Positions 1-9,146 of a DNA stretch of 64,000 nt are shown in pieces. The stretch comes from Paenibacillus hamazuiensis (GTDB lineage Bacteria > Bacillota > Bacilli > Paenibacillales > NBRC-103111): NCBI RefSeq assembly GCF_023276405.1, contig NZ_JALRMO010000001.1:5949001-6013000 (forward strand). The letters run 5' to 3'. Under the pieces are notes generated by a model, which was not told the origin of the DNA, searched no databases, and worked only from the letters and a program-made list of their open reading frames with translations. The translations under genes and the position numbers were made by a program. Each line of letters opens with the position of its first letter. The stretch's first letter is position 1.

Positions 1-1375
1 TCGACAGCGTATAAGCGAGCTTGTTTTTGAAGCGCCCCGCCTGCAGAGACAAATAATGCTGGACGTGCTCGACTTCCTTTTGCAGAGGAACCACTTCCGT
101 TTTCAGGTCCATGCTGTATCTCAGAATCGCTCCGAGCTCCGCGATCTTGTCGCTGATTTCCGGGGAACCGTGCCTGAGCGCCAGCGTGCCGATCGACTGC
201 AGCGTATTGTACAGGAAGTGCGGATTGATCTGCGCCTGAAGCATTTTCAGCTGGGCGGTCGTCAGCTCGAGCCGGTTGCGGTATTCCCGGTTCATCAAAT
301 CGTCGATGCTGCGGATCATCGTTTGAAAACGGAGCTCCAGCACGCCGAGCTCGTCCTCCCGGCCCGAAGCGACATTGACGTTGAAATTGCCGGTCTCGAC
401 CCGGGCGATGCTTTGCAGCAGCCGTTTGATCGGCGCAATCGTCACAAACGACAAAATAAACGCAAACACGATGACAAAGCCGATGGCAATCAACTGGATC
501 GCAAGCGACCGGTGCAGCGTCCGGTTCGCGGAATCGTCGATGGCCGCCCGCGGCACAAACTTGACTGCGGTCAGCGGAAGCCCGAGGAAGTCGGTTTTCA
601 CGTAGATGAATACGCCCTTCACTCCATGCAGCTCTCCGTCCTGCGCTCCCCGGTCAACGTCCGGAGACAGCGCCAGCTTCGGCTGCGACGTTTTATTTTC
701 CGAAGAGTAGAGCAGCTGGTTGTCGCCCCGGATATACAAAAAGACGGCATCGCCCGCATAAGGGCCGGATTGCGATTGGATGAGCCGTTTGATTTCCCCC
801 AGGCCGACGTACAGCGATACGACGCCGAGCACTTTGGGGCTGGGGTAGTCGATCAGCAGCTTGTGCATCGCCAGCACGTCTTCCCGGCCGAGCGAAGCCG
901 CCTCATAGCTCATCTTTACGCCCCACCCCTCATCTTCCGTGCGCGGCACCGCCATCCGGTTATTTTGGATTTCTTCGGTGCTTATATTCGGATCCATCTT
1001 GTACAGCGTAAGGCCGTTTACCGCTGCGCTCATGAACCGGACGGCGCGAAATTCCGGGCGAAGATTGTAAATCGCATCCACTTGGTTTTTGATATAAAGC
1101 ATCTGTAAGGGGGAAATTTCGGAGGCTCTAAGGTATCTGAGCAGCGTCTGATCCTGGTAAAACGAAACCGAAAGGCGGCTTAGCTCGTTCAAATATTTTT
1201 TGACGTTGTCCATGTTGACGTCCATCAGGTTCTGATTCAGCTCGATCACTTGATTTTCCACGGAATCGGAGGTTGATTTATATGAAAATACGTTAAAAAG
1301 CGAATAAGGAATGACCGCTGAAATCAGCATGCCGACGAGCAGCTTGGCAAACAAGCTTCTTTTGAGCCACTTCAT
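1..1375 (-). CDS. YesM-type sensor histidine kinase, 3' end outside the window
   Basis: Partial gene; about 458 codons are visible and it runs off the left edge. ATG at 1375 opens a protein with a first membrane helix near residues 8-28, an extracellular sensor region, a second helix near residue 285-308, a HAMP-like linker and the start of a His_kinase (PF06580) domain with the H-box INPHFLYNTLQS near residue 385. The family phosphorylates a YesN/AraC-type response regulator that controls the neighbouring sugar transporter. It lies 90 bp downstream of the permease gene on the same strand, so it probably shares the operon. The ATPase domain and the partner regulator are expected just outside the window. 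The class is clear; the ligand is unknown. Confidence 0.9.
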   Translation of the reverse strand, partial: MKWLKRSLFAKLLVGMLISAVIPYSLFNVFSYKSTSDSVENQVIELNQNLMDVNMDNVKKYLNELSRLSVSFYQDQTLLRYLRASEISPLQMLYIKNQVDAIYNLRPEFRAVRFMSAAVNGLTLYKMDPNISTEEIQNNRMAVPRTEDEGWGVKMSYEAASLGREDVLAMHKLLIDYPSPKVLGVVSLYVGLGEIKRLIQSQSGPYAGDAVFLYIRGDNQLLYSSENKTSQPKLALSPDVDRGAQDGELHGVKGVFIYVKTDFLGLPLTAVKFVPRAAIDDSANRTLHRSLAIQLIAIGFVIVFAFILSFVTIAPIKRLLQSIARVETGNFNVNVASGREDELGVLELRFQTMIRSIDDLMNREYRNRLELTTAQLKMLQAQINPHFLYNTLQSIGTLALRHGSPEISDKIAELGAILRYSMDLKTEVVPLQKEVEHVQHYLSLQAGRFKNKLAYTLS

Positions 1376-1465
1376 GATGACTGACCTCAGCTCCTTTTCT
1401 CTAAAGACAAAGAAGGTAACCGTGCCGCTGGAAGACCGACATGATTACCCGCCCGTATCTTAAAA

Positions 1466-2296
1466 TTACCCTTTCACCGCGCCTGACGTCAATCCCGAAA
1501 TGATTCTCCGCTGGAACAGCAGCACCATGACGATAAGCGGCAGTGTCACGATGACCGAAGCGGCGGAAATATCCCCCCACGGAATGTCGTGCTCCCCCGG
1601 AAACATCGCAATGCCGACAGGCACCGTTCTCATGATGTCCTTGGACATAAAGGAAAATGCAAATAAAAATTCGTTCCACGCGCCGATAAACACGAGAATG
1701 GCGGTCGTGAACATGCCCGGCGCGGCGAGCGGGATAATGACTCTCCAGAAGGCGCCGAGCCGGCTTGTGCCGTCGATGCGGGCCGACTCCTCCAGCTCCG
1801 CGGGAATGTCTTTGAAGAAGCTCGCCAATATCCAGATCGTCAGCGGCAGCCCGTGCGTCGTGTAAGGCAGGATCAACCCTTCGAACGTATTCAGCAGGTT
1901 AAAATCCCGCAGCAAAATATAAAGCGGACTGAGGATCGATATCGCCGGAAACATCGATACCGAAAGCACGAGCATCAGGATGAGCTTTTTCCCCCGAAAC
2001 TGCAGGCGCGCCACCGCATAGGCGCAAAGAGCACCCATGACGATGCTGTACAGCGTCGTCGCGGTCGCCACGATCAGGCTGTTTTCGAGGTATATCGTGA
2101 ACGGATGCTTCGTAAACGTCGAGATGTAGCTGCCGAAATAGACCGGCGACGGGAGCCAATCCGGCGGCATTTTGTACAGCTGGTCCGGCGGCTTGAGCGA
2201 CGTATTGATCTGCCAGAAGAAGGGAAACATCACGATGACGACGAAAGCCCACACCGCCGCGTAAAAAAAGGTTATTTTGGTGCGCTGTAGTAGCAT
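1466..2296 (-). CDS. Carbohydrate ABC transporter permease, MalG/CUT1 type
   Basis: A 276-residue inner-membrane permease of the binding-protein-dependent CUT1 family; it forms the translocation channel with the partner permease just upstream. About six membrane helices are visible. The cytoplasmic EAA loop, which contacts the ATPase, reads ELEESARIDGTSRLG. ATG at 2296 is preceded by AGGAGGG at good spacing; a longer in-frame start upstream would overlap the previous gene and lacks a comparable site. It follows the first permease by 11 bp. As usual for CUT1 systems there is no dedicated ATPase gene nearby; an MsmX-like shared ATPase is the likely partner, which is inference. Confidence 0.93.
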   Translation of the reverse strand: MLLQRTKITFFYAAVWAFVVIVMFPFFWQINTSLKPPDQLYKMPPDWLPSPVYFGSYISTFTKHPFTIYLENSLIVATATTLYSIVMGALCAYAVARLQFRGKKLILMLVLSVSMFPAISILSPLYILLRDFNLLNTFEGLILPYTTHGLPLTIWILASFFKDIPAELEESARIDGTSRLGAFWRVIIPLAAPGMFTTAILVFIGAWNEFLFAFSFMSKDIMRTVPVGIAMFPGEHDIPWGDISAASVIVTLPLIVMVLLFQRRIISGLTSGAVKG

Positions 2297-2307
2297 GAAT
2301 ATCCCTC

Positions 2308-3255
2308 CTATCTCTTCTCGATGTCCACCTTGAGCACTTTGATGTAAAAGAAGCTGATCAGCAATACGCAAACAAACGTGATGACCGAAAGCGCCGAGCC
2401 TTTGCCGAAGTCGAGATAACGCATCAGTGTCGTCTGCGCGTACATCGACAGCGTTTCCGTCGAGTTCGCCGGCCCTCCGCCGGTCATGACGAAGACGATG
2501 TCAAACACGCGGAACGCATCCAGCGTCCGGAACAACAGCGCGACAAGTACGGCCGGCTTGACCAGGGGCACCGTAATTCTGATCATCTGCTGCAGCCGCG
2601 TAGCCCCGTCGACTTTGGCCGCTTCGTAAATGTCCGCCGGAATCACCTGCAGGCCCGCCAATATAAGCAGCGCCATAAACGGCGTCGTTTTCCAAACGTC
2701 GGTCACGATAATCGACCAAAGCGCCGTCTCCCTGCTGCCGAGCCAGGCGATGTAGTGATCGAGGATGCCAATCTTCACGAGCAGATCGTTGATCACGCCG
2801 AGCTGGTCGTTAAACATGAACTTCCACATCATCGCCGATACGACGGTAGGGATGGCCCACGGGACGAGCACCGCCGCCCGCACGATGCCGCGGCCGACGA
2901 AGCTGCGGTTGATCAGGATCGCAATCGCGAAACCGAGCACGAGTTCAAGCAGCACGGAGAAAAACGTAAAATAAAGCGTGTTCCACAAGGACGCCCAAAA
3001 CCGCACATCGCCGCTTAAAGCCGCATAATGCGTAAACCCTACGAACGGTTTGCCCAAATACGGCATATTTAATTTCAGCTCATGCAAGCTGAGCCAAATC
3101 GTATTCAATATCGGATAAAGCGCAAACAGCCCGATCGTCAGCATTGCCGGAGCTACCAGCACGTAAGCGAGCAAAGACTCCTGCCGCCGGCCGTTCAAAA
3201 GCTTTTTGCCTGCAGCCGCCGTCTCTTTTGTCATGACCGCCGAGTTCCCCTCCAT
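2308..3255 (-). CDS. Carbohydrate ABC transporter permease, MalF/CUT1 type
   Basis: A 315-residue permease with six predicted membrane helices and an EAA loop (DIYEAAKVDGATRLQQ) in the C-terminal third. It pairs with the MalG-type permease downstream and receives substrate from the lipoprotein encoded upstream. I chose ATG 3255 because GGGGAGG sits 8 bases before it; a TTG at 3285 would add ten residues and has no good site. A hairpin lies in the 136-bp gap to the binding-protein gene, a common way of making the binding protein in excess. Confidence 0.92.
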   Translation of the reverse strand: MEGNSAVMTKETAAAGKKLLNGRRQESLLAYVLVAPAMLTIGLFALYPILNTIWLSLHELKLNMPYLGKPFVGFTHYAALSGDVRFWASLWNTLYFTFFSVLLELVLGFAIAILINRSFVGRGIVRAAVLVPWAIPTVVSAMMWKFMFNDQLGVINDLLVKIGILDHYIAWLGSRETALWSIIVTDVWKTTPFMALLILAGLQVIPADIYEAAKVDGATRLQQMIRITVPLVKPAVLVALLFRTLDAFRVFDIVFVMTGGGPANSTETLSMYAQTTLMRYLDFGKGSALSVITFVCVLLISFFYIKVLKVDIEKR

Positions 3256-3341
3256 GTCCAAAACCTCCCCGTCTGTTGAAACCAAAGCCCCGGTTATCCC
3301 GAAAATGAACCTCGCCTAATTCCCCTGCAGCTCCCCGATTG

Positions 3342-3380
3342 AAAACAGGGACGGCCCGGCCAAGAGGAAGAGCCATCCCC
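3342..3380 (-). terminator. Hairpin between binding-protein and permease genes
   Basis: On the minus strand GGGATGGC pairs with GCCGTCCC (8 bp, one G-U) and is followed by TGTTTT. Its place just after the binding-protein stop codon fits a partial terminator or RNA-stabilising hairpin that sets the ratio of binding protein to permease. Confidence 0.55.
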
Positions 3381-3391
3381 GCCTCGGAACG

Positions 3392-4726
3392 CTATTTTTT
3401 ATATTTTGCCAGCAAATCGCCGATTTCTTTCTGCATGTTCTTTACCGCCTGATCCGCCGGCTGCGCTCCCGTAATCGCCTTGTGCACCTGGATTTGCATC
3501 ACGTCGGAAATTTGCGGGTAAATCGGCGATACCGGACGCGGCTTGGCGTTCATAAACACGTCGTACATCGACTCGAAGTGCGGGTTCGCCTTCAGCACGT
3601 CGGCGTTTTTGAACAGCGCCTTCTTGATCGGAATGCGGCCGCCGTTCACGGAAGCGAACGTTTGCGCTTCATCGGAGGTCAAAAACTTGATCAGCTTCAC
3701 GGCCGCTTCCTTCTTCTCCTTCGAAATATTCACGTTGATCCCGAGATTCCAGCCTCCGAGCGTCGCCGCCGGATTTTTCCCGGAAGGACCTACCGGCATC
3801 GGCACGATGCCGACCTTGCCTTTGACCTTGGAGCCTTCTCCTTGCGCCGCTGCCCATGCGGACGGCCAATGCCTCAGGAAAACGGACTTCCCTTCGGTAA
3901 AGACGGTGCGCGCATCGTCTTCGATGTAGGTGGTGATGCCTTTCGGCACGAGGTCCGACTGCGTCAGAGCCGCGAAGTTTTTGATGGCTTCCACCGTATT
4001 CGGAGAATCGAGCACCACTTTGTTGTCCGGGGTCAGCACGTCGCCGCCGTTGCCCCAAATATACTCGAGCACGTTGCACACTAGCCCCTCATACTGGTTC
4101 GCCTGGTACACGACGCCGAATTCCGTGCCGCCCTTGCCTTTCAGCGTCTTGGCGATGTTCATCAGCTCGTCGAACGTTTTCGGCGGCTGCACGCCGGCTT
4201 CTTCCAAAATATCTTTGCGGTAGTACAGCAGCCCCGCATCCGTGTAATAGGGCAATCCGTATAATTTGCCGTTATAGGTGTTCCCCGCGATCGGCCCCGG
4301 CAAAAACTTGTCCAGCTCATCTTTCGTGAAATAGCTGTCCAGCGGCTCCAGCCATTGCGAAGCGCCGAACTCGGGAGGCCAGATGATGTCGATATTCATA
4401 ACGTCGATGCTCGTATCTTTGGAGGACAGCTTGGTGACGTAGTCGTTATGCTGCGCGTCGGATTTTTGCGGCATCTCCATCACGTTGACCTTGATGCCCG
4501 GGTTTTTCTCCTCGAACATCTTCGCCAGCTTCGGGCTGACTCCGGTCGCATCTTTGCCGAACGACCACGTGAGCGTAATCTCTTTTTGCGCGGCCGGCTG
4601 CCCTTGGTCGTTTGTTTTCGGCGCAGGCGCGGAAGCCGGCGCTTCGCTTCGGCTGCACGCTACCAGCGTAGACATGAGGGACAAAGCGAGCAAGGAAGAC
4701 GTTGCGGTTTTCAGACCTTTTTTCAT
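3392..4726 (-). CDS. Extracellular sugar-binding lipoprotein (ABC transporter)
   Basis: A 444-residue SBP_bac_1 family protein. The signal peptide ends in a lipobox with Cys24 (STLVAC), so it should be anchored to the outer face of the membrane. The body has the features of maltodextrin/multi-sugar binding proteins, including an early GGWNLGI segment. ATG 4726 follows AGGAGG with 6-base spacing. First gene of the operon; the two permeases follow on the same strand. A cre-like sequence lies about 46 bases upstream of the start. Substrate cannot be read from sequence. Confidence 0.93.
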   Translation of the reverse strand: MKKGLKTATSSLLALSLMSTLVACSRSEAPASAPAPKTNDQGQPAAQKEITLTWSFGKDATGVSPKLAKMFEEKNPGIKVNVMEMPQKSDAQHNDYVTKLSSKDTSIDVMNIDIIWPPEFGASQWLEPLDSYFTKDELDKFLPGPIAGNTYNGKLYGLPYYTDAGLLYYRKDILEEAGVQPPKTFDELMNIAKTLKGKGGTEFGVVYQANQYEGLVCNVLEYIWGNGGDVLTPDNKVVLDSPNTVEAIKNFAALTQSDLVPKGITTYIEDDARTVFTEGKSVFLRHWPSAWAAAQGEGSKVKGKVGIVPMPVGPSGKNPAATLGGWNLGINVNISKEKKEAAVKLIKFLTSDEAQTFASVNGGRIPIKKALFKNADVLKANPHFESMYDVFMNAKPRPVSPIYPQISDVMQIQVHKAITGAQPADQAVKNMQKEIGDLLAKYKK

Positions 4727-4771
4727 AGGTGACCTCCTGGTTTAACGATAGTGGCTTCCAATGGCGCGCCG

Positions 4772-4787
4772 TTGTAACCGTTATCAT
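4772..4787 (-). promoter_or_regulatory. Candidate CcpA cre site
   Basis: Minus-strand sequence ATGATAACGGTTACAA matches the Bacillus cre consensus WTGNAARCGNWWWCAW at all but one position. It lies upstream of the sugar-binding lipoprotein gene, where catabolite control would be expected. Assignment rests on the match and position only. Confidence 0.5.
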
Positions 4788-5020
4788 TTTATCGGGCGCG
4801 GCTCCATTGCTGATCCTATTGTATAAACTCGACCCGCTCACCGTACAGGGAATATCCTCTATGAAAAAGGGAGATTTTTAACCGTAATTGTGCCCCCTAA
4901 ATCCCCCCACTGGGGGGGACCCCAGGCTTCCGAAGCCGGCTTTGCTCCGCAAAGCCCTCAAGGCGCTCGGGCGCCCTGGACCCGCCCGCAGTAAGGGAGT
5001 GCTCGCTTCTAGGTCGCGTC

Positions 5021-5070
5021 TGTCGGGGTATGGCTTTTTTACCTTCGGGTAAAAAGCCTATACCCCGACA
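5021..5070. repeat. Long inverted repeat with TTCG loop
   Basis: Arms of about 23 bp surround a TTCG tetraloop (TTTACC-TTCG-GGTAAA at the centre), with only a one-base bulge or slip in each arm. TTCG caps very stable RNA hairpins. It is not next to a gene end, so it is more likely part of a mobile repeat than a terminator. Confidence 0.75.
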
Positions 5071-5220
5071 CGCTTCACTTTCGGTGCGATGCCTAAGAAG
5101 CAAATGCGTGCCTCGGGCTCGCGTTGGCCCGCCATCGTTTTTGCTTCCGCAAAAACTTATGCCGGGAACGCTTTACTTTGGGTGCGATGCCTAAGGAGCA
5201 GATGCGTGCCTCGGGCACGC
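5071..5220. repeat. Two direct copies of a 52-bp sequence
   Basis: 5071-5122 and 5169-5220 match at about 47 of 52 positions (core GTGCGATGCCTAAG, GATGCGTGCCTCGGG or its variant). A shorter third piece, CTTCTTTCGGTGCGAG, follows at 5221. Noncoding. Confidence 0.75.
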
Positions 5221-5269
5221 CTTCTTTCGGTGCGAGATCGGGAGCGGGGCTGCCTGGCGTCTATCTAAA

Positions 5270-5446
5270 CGGACATCAGATCCGTTATTTCGGGAAAAAC
5301 GCCTCATTTCCACATCTTTCGGACATGAGATCCGTTATTCACCGAAAGAGCGTCACGGGCTTGGCATTTTCGGGCTATTAACGCACCCTGTGTCCGTTTT
5401 GACGTTCAAACGCGCCATTTTCGTCAAATAACGGACCTATTGTCCG
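5270..5446. repeat. Three copies of a 20-bp motif CGGACANNAGRTCCGTTATT
   Basis: Direct copies at 5270-5289 and 5320-5339 differ by one base and lie 50 bp apart. An inverted copy lies at 5427-5446. Each unit carries a small internal inverted repeat (GGAC/GTCC or GGA/TCC). Confidence 0.75.
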
Positions 5447-5482
5447 GAAGAGTAGCTCCGGCCCCACGACACCATGCGACGT

Positions 5483-5668
5483 TTACGAGTCGGAGTCTTC
5501 CCCATCGTTCATAACCTGGTTAACCAAATTTTGCGTTGCATCCGCCGTGGTGTCTGCGGCATGCTCCACTGCTCGTTGGACGTAACTCGCCGCTCCCTGA
5601 AAAGCGTTTTGATCCACATCCGCTTTGCTAGTATCAGCGCCGTTATGCGATTGATTGTTGTCGTCCAT
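5483..5668 (-). CDS. Small hydrophilic protein of unknown function
   Basis: 61 residues, acidic and rich in Asn, Asp, Gln and Ala, with no membrane segment or cysteine. The C-terminal half has a weak A/T/D-rich repetition (ADTTADATQN). ATG 5668 is preceded by GGAGG about 13 bases away, longer than usual; a TTG at 5716 has no site. It lies downstream of htpG on the same strand but behind a terminator. I do not recognise a family. Confidence 0.55.
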   Translation of the reverse strand: MDDNNQSHNGADTSKADVDQNAFQGAASYVQRAVEHAADTTADATQNLVNQVMNDGEDSDS

Positions 5669-5741
5669 CCCTATTTCTACACCTCCGTGTGATTGGTTTC
5701 TTGGTAATTTTTCCAAATGCGAGGCTCGTTATTCGCCGACT

Positions 5742-5773
5742 AAAAAACCGCCCGGAGGATCCGGACGGTTTTT
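5742..5773 (-). terminator. Rho-independent terminator of htpG
   Basis: Stem ACCGTCCGG/CCGGGCGGT-like (CCGTCCGGATCC...CGGGCGG) with A-run on one side and T-run on the other, placed 28 bp after the htpG stop. The T-run on the minus strand suits htpG; the symmetric A/T runs could make it work both ways. Confidence 0.85.
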
Positions 5774-5800
5774 GGGGTACATGTATTTCCAGCAATGGTT

Positions 5801-7681
5801 TTACACCATGATTTTGCAAATGTCGTTGGTGAACTCGACAGGGTCGCCGATCGGCAGCCCTTCGATCAGCAGTGCCTGGTTGTACAGCAGGTTCGTGTAC
5901 AGCTTCAGTTTGTCTTTGTCGTTTTGGTAGGCGTCCTTCAGCGACTGGAACACTTCGTGCTGGACGTTGATTTCGAGCACTTTGTCCGCCTTCACATCTT
6001 GGCCGGTAGGCATCGCCTTGAGGATTTTTTCCATCTCGATGGACACCTCGCCCGCAGCGGACAGACAGACCGGATGGCTTTTCAGCCGCTTGGAGGCTTT
6101 AACTTCCTTCACTTTGTCGGACAAAGTATTTTTCATAAACTCAAAAAGCTCCTTGTTGTCGCTCTCTTCCGCCTCAGCCTGCTTGTCGGCGGCATCCGTT
6201 TCGATTCCGAGGTCATCGCTCGATACCGACTTGAATTCCTTCTCTTTGTATTTCATCAGCATCTTGATCGCGAATTCGTCGATATCGTCGGTGAAGTACA
6301 GGATTTCGTAGCCTTTGTCGGCGACGAGCTCCGTTTGCGGAAGCTTGTCGATCCGTTCGATCGAATCCCCCGCGGCGTAGTAGATGTACTTTTGATCCTC
6401 CGGCATTCTCGAAACGTATTCGTCCAACGTGACCAGCTTCTTCTCCTTGGAGGAGTAGAACAGCAGCAAATCCTGCAGGTCTTCCTTGTTCGCACCGAAA
6501 TCGCTGTATACCCCGAATTTCAGCTGGCGGCCGAACGATTTGTAAAACTCCTCGTATTTCTCCCGTTCGTCCTTCAGCAGGCTTTGCAGCGTGCTTTTGA
6601 TCCGATTTTTGATGTTCTTGGCGATGAGCTTCAGCTGTTTGTCATGCTGCAGCAGCTCGCGGGAGATGTTGAGCGACAAATCCTCGGAATCGACCATCCC
6701 TTTGACGAAGCTGAAATAATCGGGCAGCAGATCGGCGCATTTTTCCATGATCAGCACGCCGTTGGAATACAGCTCTAGCCCCTTTTCGTATTCCTTCGTG
6801 TAGTAGTCGAACGGCGTTTTTTCCGGGATGTACAAAATCGCGTTGTACACGACGGCCCCGTCGGCGCTGATATGGATATGCTTGATCGGCTTGTCGAAGC
6901 CGTACCGCTTCTCCATGTAGAAGTTCTCGTAGTCTTCCGCGGTCAGCTCGTTTTTGTTTCTCCGCCAAATCGGCACCATGCTGTTGACGGTTTGCTCTTC
7001 GACATACTCCTCGCGTTCGCTGTCGCTGCCTTCCTTCGGCTTGCTGCGGGTAACTTCCATCTTGATTGGGTAGCGGATGAAGTCGGAGTATTTCTTGATG
7101 ATCGACCTAAGCCGGTACTCCTCCAAATATTCGTCGTAGCTGTCGTCTTCGGTGTTTTCCTTGATTTTCAAAATAATTTCCGTACCCGGCGCAGCTTTCT
7201 CGCACGGCTCGATCGTATATCCGTCGGCCCCTGCGGACTCCCATTTGTACGCCTCTTCGCTGCCGAGCGCTTTGCTGATCACCGTCACGACGTCGGCCAC
7301 CATAAAGGCGGAGTAGAAACCGACCCCGAATTGACCGATGATGTTATGTCCGTCTTTCAGCTCGTTTTCCTTCTTAAAGGCAAACGAGCCGCTTTTGGCG
7401 ATGACGCCGAGGTTGTTTTCCAGCTCGTCCTTCGTCATGCCGATCCCCGTATCGGAGATGGTCAAAGTGCGGTTTGTTTTGTCCGGCGTGATTTTGATAT
7501 AGTAATCCTCTTTGTTGAAAACGAGCTTGTCGTCGGTTAACGCCTTGTAGTAAATCTTGTCGATGGCATCGCTGGCATTGGAGATGAGCTCCCTCAGAAA
7601 AATCTCCTTCTGCGTATAAATGGAGTTGATCATCATTTCCAGCAATCGTTTCGATTCGGCTTGAAACTGCTTCTTGGCCAT
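5801..7681 (-). CDS. htpG: Hsp90-family chaperone HtpG
   Basis: 626 residues, the normal length for bacterial HtpG. It is the cytosolic ATP-dependent dimeric chaperone. The N-terminal GHKL ATPase shows [19 protein letters not shown] and [12 protein letters not shown], followed by middle and C-terminal dimerisation domains. ATG 7681 follows GGAAGGAG. Transcribed alone: a sigma-A promoter and a perfect CIRCE operator lie upstream and a terminator downstream. In Bacillus subtilis htpG is not HrcA-controlled, so this wiring is a difference worth noting. Confidence 0.97.
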   Translation of the reverse strand: MAKKQFQAESKRLLEMMINSIYTQKEIFLRELISNASDAIDKIYYKALTDDKLVFNKEDYYIKITPDKTNRTLTISDTGIGMTKDELENNLGVIAKSGSFAFKKENELKDGHNIIGQFGVGFYSAFMVADVVTVISKALGSEEAYKWESAGADGYTIEPCEKAAPGTEIILKIKENTEDDSYDEYLEEYRLRSIIKKYSDFIRYPIKMEVTRSKPKEGSDSEREEYVEEQTVNSMVPIWRRNKNELTAEDYENFYMEKRYGFDKPIKHIHISADGAVVYNAILYIPEKTPFDYYTKEYEKGLELYSNGVLIMEKCADLLPDYFSFVKGMVDSEDLSLNISRELLQHDKQLKLIAKNIKNRIKSTLQSLLKDEREKYEEFYKSFGRQLKFGVYSDFGANKEDLQDLLLFYSSKEKKLVTLDEYVSRMPEDQKYIYYAAGDSIERIDKLPQTELVADKGYEILYFTDDIDEFAIKMLMKYKEKEFKSVSSDDLGIETDAADKQAEAEESDNKELFEFMKNTLSDKVKEVKASKRLKSHPVCLSAAGEVSIEMEKILKAMPTGQDVKADKVLEINVQHEVFQSLKDAYQNDKDKLKLYTNLLYNQALLIEGLPIGDPVEFTNDICKIMV

Positions 7682-7723
7682 GCGCGGATCTCCTTCCTTG
7701 ACATCATGTGCGTCGGAGTGATT

Positions 7724-7750
7724 TTAGCACTCCGCAAACGAGAGTGCTAA
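7724..7750. promoter_or_regulatory. CIRCE operator (HrcA binding site)
   Basis: TTAGCACTC, nine bases, GAGTGCTAA: a perfect match to the CIRCE consensus. It falls just downstream of the predicted transcription start of htpG, the typical repressor position, giving heat-inducible expression through HrcA. Confidence 0.95.
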
Positions 7751-7760
7751 TTCTTTCTTT

Positions 7761-7790
7761 TATATATCACATTCGCTTGGGGGGAGTCAA
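7761..7790 (-). promoter_or_regulatory. Sigma-A promoter of htpG
   Basis: Minus strand: TTGACT (-35, 7785-7790), 18-bp spacer, TATATA (-10, 7761-7766). The expected start falls near 7754, immediately before CIRCE. Confidence 0.7.
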
Positions 7791-7889
7791 TATGCTGCAA
7801 TGAGGTGAAGCAGCGCCGGAAGCAGGAGAATCGAATAAAAATGTCGAATTGGCTGGAAACTGCGTATCCAACTGAGTGAGGTGGCCCCT

Positions 7890-9146
7890 TTGTCTGAAAA
7901 AACCGAAGCTTGTCCCGACTGCGGCCGCGAGATGCCGGTGAATCCGGGTTTCGTTACCTGGTGCGATCATTGCCATTGGAATATCGATCCCTATATCCCG
8001 AAGAGCCGCAGGGACCGGCTGTGGGCTCGATTGAACAAGTGGCTCGGCTCCAATAGGAATGCGGCGATTTTTGAACAAATCCGCGGGGAATGGCAATCCG
8101 GATTCCGGCTCACACCCTCCCGCCTTCTGGCCTACAGCTTTGCGGCATTATGGTACGGGCTCGTATGTTGGGTTGCCTACAAAACCTTTATGATCTTTTA
8201 CGAGATCCGGACGTTGGGCGATTTGCTGGCCGGTCTTTTTTTCGCCGGATTGACCTTTGTTCTTGTCCCCCGGGTGTACAGGCTGAAAAAACCTAAGCTT
8301 GACCGGCGGGAATACCCGGCCTTATACCGCGCTGCCGACGAGGCGGCCGCTTTTCTCGGTGCTCCTCCCGTCGACGGGATTGTGATCAATCTGAGTTTCA
8401 ACGCGGCGTATACGATTTCGGGCTTTCGAAGGAAAAAGCTGCTCATTATCGGTCTGCCGCTGTTCGCATCGCTAACTCCGGAAGAAAAGCTCGCGATTAT
8501 TTCCCACGAGCTTGGACATCATGCGAACCGGGACATCACCCGCAGCTCTTTTCTGGGGGGCGTACAAAGAGCATTGGGGCGGCTTTACATAACTATATAT
8601 CCAAAAACGGACTTTTCGGACATCTTGTCTTCTTTAGCACGGCTGCTGGAATGGTTTCGAAAAGGACTGGCTTATGTCGTATTGGTCCCATGGTATGCTA
8701 TAGGACTCGCCGTTTGGGCTGATTCCCAGCGGGCGGAATACGGCGCGGACTACGCCGCGGCTTCCGTGGCCGGCACTCGTGCCGCCGCCTCGGCTCTGCG
8801 GAAAATGTGCTATGGCCCGACTTTTTACAAAGCGCTCGATATGGTTGCGGAATACCGGTACACGGCCAACCTGTTCGAGGAGTTCCGCGGACGCATCCGT
8901 TCGGTGCCGTCCAGGGAGGTGGAGCGGATTCGCATTCTGACGGAGTTGACGGAGAGCCGCATCGAATCCACTCACCCTCCGACACGGTACCGGCTCGCTT
9001 TTATGGAAGAGAAACTGCCGTCCGCCGCCCCCGTTCTTCCTCCCGAACTGCTCATCCGAATGGAGGAGGAGTTTCTGGCTTTGGAAGCGATTTGGGAAAA
9101 AAGAATGTTGACTGATTACCGTTCTTATATGTATGACACTTACTAG
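7890..9146 (+). CDS. M48-family membrane zinc metalloprotease with N-terminal zinc ribbon
   Basis: About 418 residues. The N-terminus carries a rubredoxin-like zinc ribbon (CPDCG ... CDHC). Two or more membrane helices near residues 75-125 precede an M48 (HtpX/Ste24-like) domain with the zinc motif HELGHH near residue 206 and the third ligand in RAEYGADYAA near residue 283. Members cut membrane or misfolded proteins. TTG 7890 is placed well behind GAGGTGG; GTG 7881 is an alternative adding three residues. Divergent from htpG; a shared role in protein quality control is plausible but inferred. Confidence 0.88.
   Translation: MSEKTEACPDCGREMPVNPGFVTWCDHCHWNIDPYIPKSRRDRLWARLNKWLGSNRNAAIFEQIRGEWQSGFRLTPSRLLAYSFAALWYGLVCWVAYKTFMIFYEIRTLGDLLAGLFFAGLTFVLVPRVYRLKKPKLDRREYPALYRAADEAAAFLGAPPVDGIVINLSFNAAYTISGFRRKKLLIIGLPLFASLTPEEKLAIISHELGHHANRDITRSSFLGGVQRALGRLYITIYPKTDFSDILSSLARLLEWFRKGLAYVVLVPWYAIGLAVWADSQRAEYGADYAAASVAGTRAAASALRKMCYGPTFYKALDMVAEYRYTANLFEEFRGRIRSVPSREVERIRILTELTESRIESTHPPTRYRLAFMEEKLPSAAPVLPPELLIRMEEEFLALEAIWEKRMLTDYRSYMYDTY

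Larger units (their letters stand above)
4788..5482. other. Gene-poor stretch with several short repeat families
   Basis: About 700 bp with no convincing gene. It contains a 50-base near-perfect hairpin with a UUCG loop (5021-5070), two copies of a 52-bp sequence (5071 and 5169), and three copies of a 20-bp motif (5270, 5320, and inverted at 5427). Open reading frames here are short, lack ribosome binding sites and read through the repeats. Confidence 0.7.

Noticed and set aside
56-1108. Long plus-strand ORF (350 codons)
   Set aside because: It is antisense to a clear histidine kinase, has no ribosome binding site, and its Arg/His/Gln-rich translation is typical of a shadow frame.
5270-5446. 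CRISPR array
   Set aside because: Only three ~20-bp copies, one inverted, with unequal spacing and no cas genes nearby.
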